A stretch of DNA of 32,460 bases from an uncultured Bacteroides sp. (lineage in GTDB: Bacteria; Bacteroidota; Bacteroidia; Bacteroidales; Bacteroidaceae), in assembly GCA_900544675.1 (NCBI GenBank), contig UQVZ01000037.1:1-32460 (forward strand). The letters are read 5' to 3'. This document shows positions 31,933-32,460 of the stretch, piece by piece. Under the pieces are notes generated by a model, which saw nothing but the letters and a program-made list of their open reading frames with translations, had not been told where the DNA came from and did not search any database. Within the stretch, counting starts at the first letter, position 1. Every line of letters begins with the position of its first letter. A program made the translations under genes and the position numbers.

Positions 31933-32027
31933 AACTGCACCGACTATTATATAAGAAATGGCAAAGTATTATATGATAAATGGCAAAGTATCATATCATA
32001 AACTGCCGATTATTATATAATACTTTG
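31933..32027. repeat. 22-bp tandem array (AT-rich, about 4 units)
   Basis: Units 31956-31977 and 31978-31999 (AAATGGCAAAGTATyATATs plus AT) and 32000-32021 (AAACTGCCGATTATTATATA plus AT) have an exact 22-bp period; a related, slightly longer unit precedes them (31933-31955). CAAAGTATTATAT (31962-31974) is also inverted at 32015-32027. The array lies upstream of the frd promoter, so a regulatory role is possible but unproven. Confidence 0.75.
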
Positions 32028-32405
32028 ACAAGCATCCGAAACTTCTTATTATAATAATAGGAAAGGAGTAGGGAAGTTAAGTAGGACCTTAACGATATGG
32101 AATCGGTAGTTTCATCATAAATCACACCATTTTGTTATGCCACTCCTCCCTAGAATCAGCTTGCGCCAGGCTTTTTAGAAGGCGGTTGTAAGGCTAGAAC
32201 AGGGCAGGTTAAACTATGTTAATGTTTATTTCCAGGGCAAAAATAAGCCTTTTATCTCCCTTCTATACCGCCTTTTTCTACCGTCATTTCCCTGTTTTAG
32301 TTCAACTTTTGGACTACAAAACCGGCACATTTTTGGCTCGTTTAGTTAATAGACCTTAATCGATATTCTTCATTTTCTTCATAATCAATTATTTACAAAA
32401 ACCAC
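32028..32405. other. non-coding spacer before the right inverted repeat
   Basis: No ORF with family features and no -7 box (TAnnTTTG) on the plus strand were found here. CTAGAACAGGG (about 32194) and CCCTGTTTTAG (about 32291) form a weak inverted pair. The rest shows nothing I can name. Confidence 0.5.
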
Positions 32406-32460
32406 GTCAGTAGCCGGCGCGATTACAAGACAAAGTAAAAAGAACTTAGTCTGATAGGAT
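32406..32460 (-). repeat. right copy of the 55-bp terminal inverted repeat
   Basis: The exact reverse complement of 126-180, running to the last base of the window, so its outer boundary is not visible. By symmetry with the left end, the start of a related rightward surface-protein gene may lie just beyond; this is inference. Confidence 0.9.

Overview
The window is chromosomal DNA from a Bacteroidales bacterium, most likely Bacteroides or Phocaeicola. The evidence is the fused SecDF, Bacteroidetes-type promoters (-7 box TAnnTTTG), a three-subunit fumarate reductase/succinate dehydrogenase, a two-subunit 2-oxoglutarate:ferredoxin oxidoreductase, DUF2851 and DUF5106 proteins, and the signal peptide MRKKYLSALLFGALLFA cut by the left edge. 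Most genes are housekeeping or metabolic.

Layout, left to right. (1) 1-591: the 5' end and long leader of a surface-protein gene read leftwards, with one copy of a 55-bp inverted repeat whose partner is the last 55 bp of the window. (2) 592-3706: PfkB-type sugar kinase and LOG protein (minus), then an M16 protease (plus). (3) 3707-5760: a MITE-like element, a DUF1703 AAA/PD-(D/E)XK gene and a 22-bp tandem array. (4) 5887-8563: argS and a ribonuclease HI with a hybrid-binding domain. (5) 8594-11497: korA-korB (minus). (6) 11727-13170: tRNA-Arg(CCT), then queD-queE (minus), separated by GGAGTTA repeats. (7) 13176-16169: secDF. (8) 16329-23022: a second 22-bp array, then a probable minus-strand operon read dapB - lepB - lepB-like pseudoenzyme - wbqC-like - rhomboid - rhomboid - membrane endo/exonuclease/phosphatase. 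(9) 23075-27284: DUF2851, thioesterase, dprA and a thioredoxin-like lipoprotein (plus). (10) 27430-27513: a probable free-standing small RNA. (11) 27777-31868: frdC-frdA-frdB (minus), with a four-helix-bundle (S23/avd-type) gene between frdA and frdB. (12) 31869-32460: no gene; a third 22-bp array and the right inverted repeat.

Three things stand out. First, the inverted repeats at the two edges, with an outward promoter only at the left, suggest a 32-kb invertible or shuffling segment controlling a surface-protein family. Second, many intergenic or intercistronic gaps are filled with degenerate short-period (7-9 nt) repeats of several sequence families. They often form nested hairpins, supply stop codons and sit against the next start codon. 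One such hairpin carries the four-helix-bundle gene in its loop, so these fillers may be remnants or products of a small mobile element. Third, one of two adjacent signal peptidases lacks both catalytic residues.

All calls come from reading the sequence and from family knowledge; no database search or folding was run.
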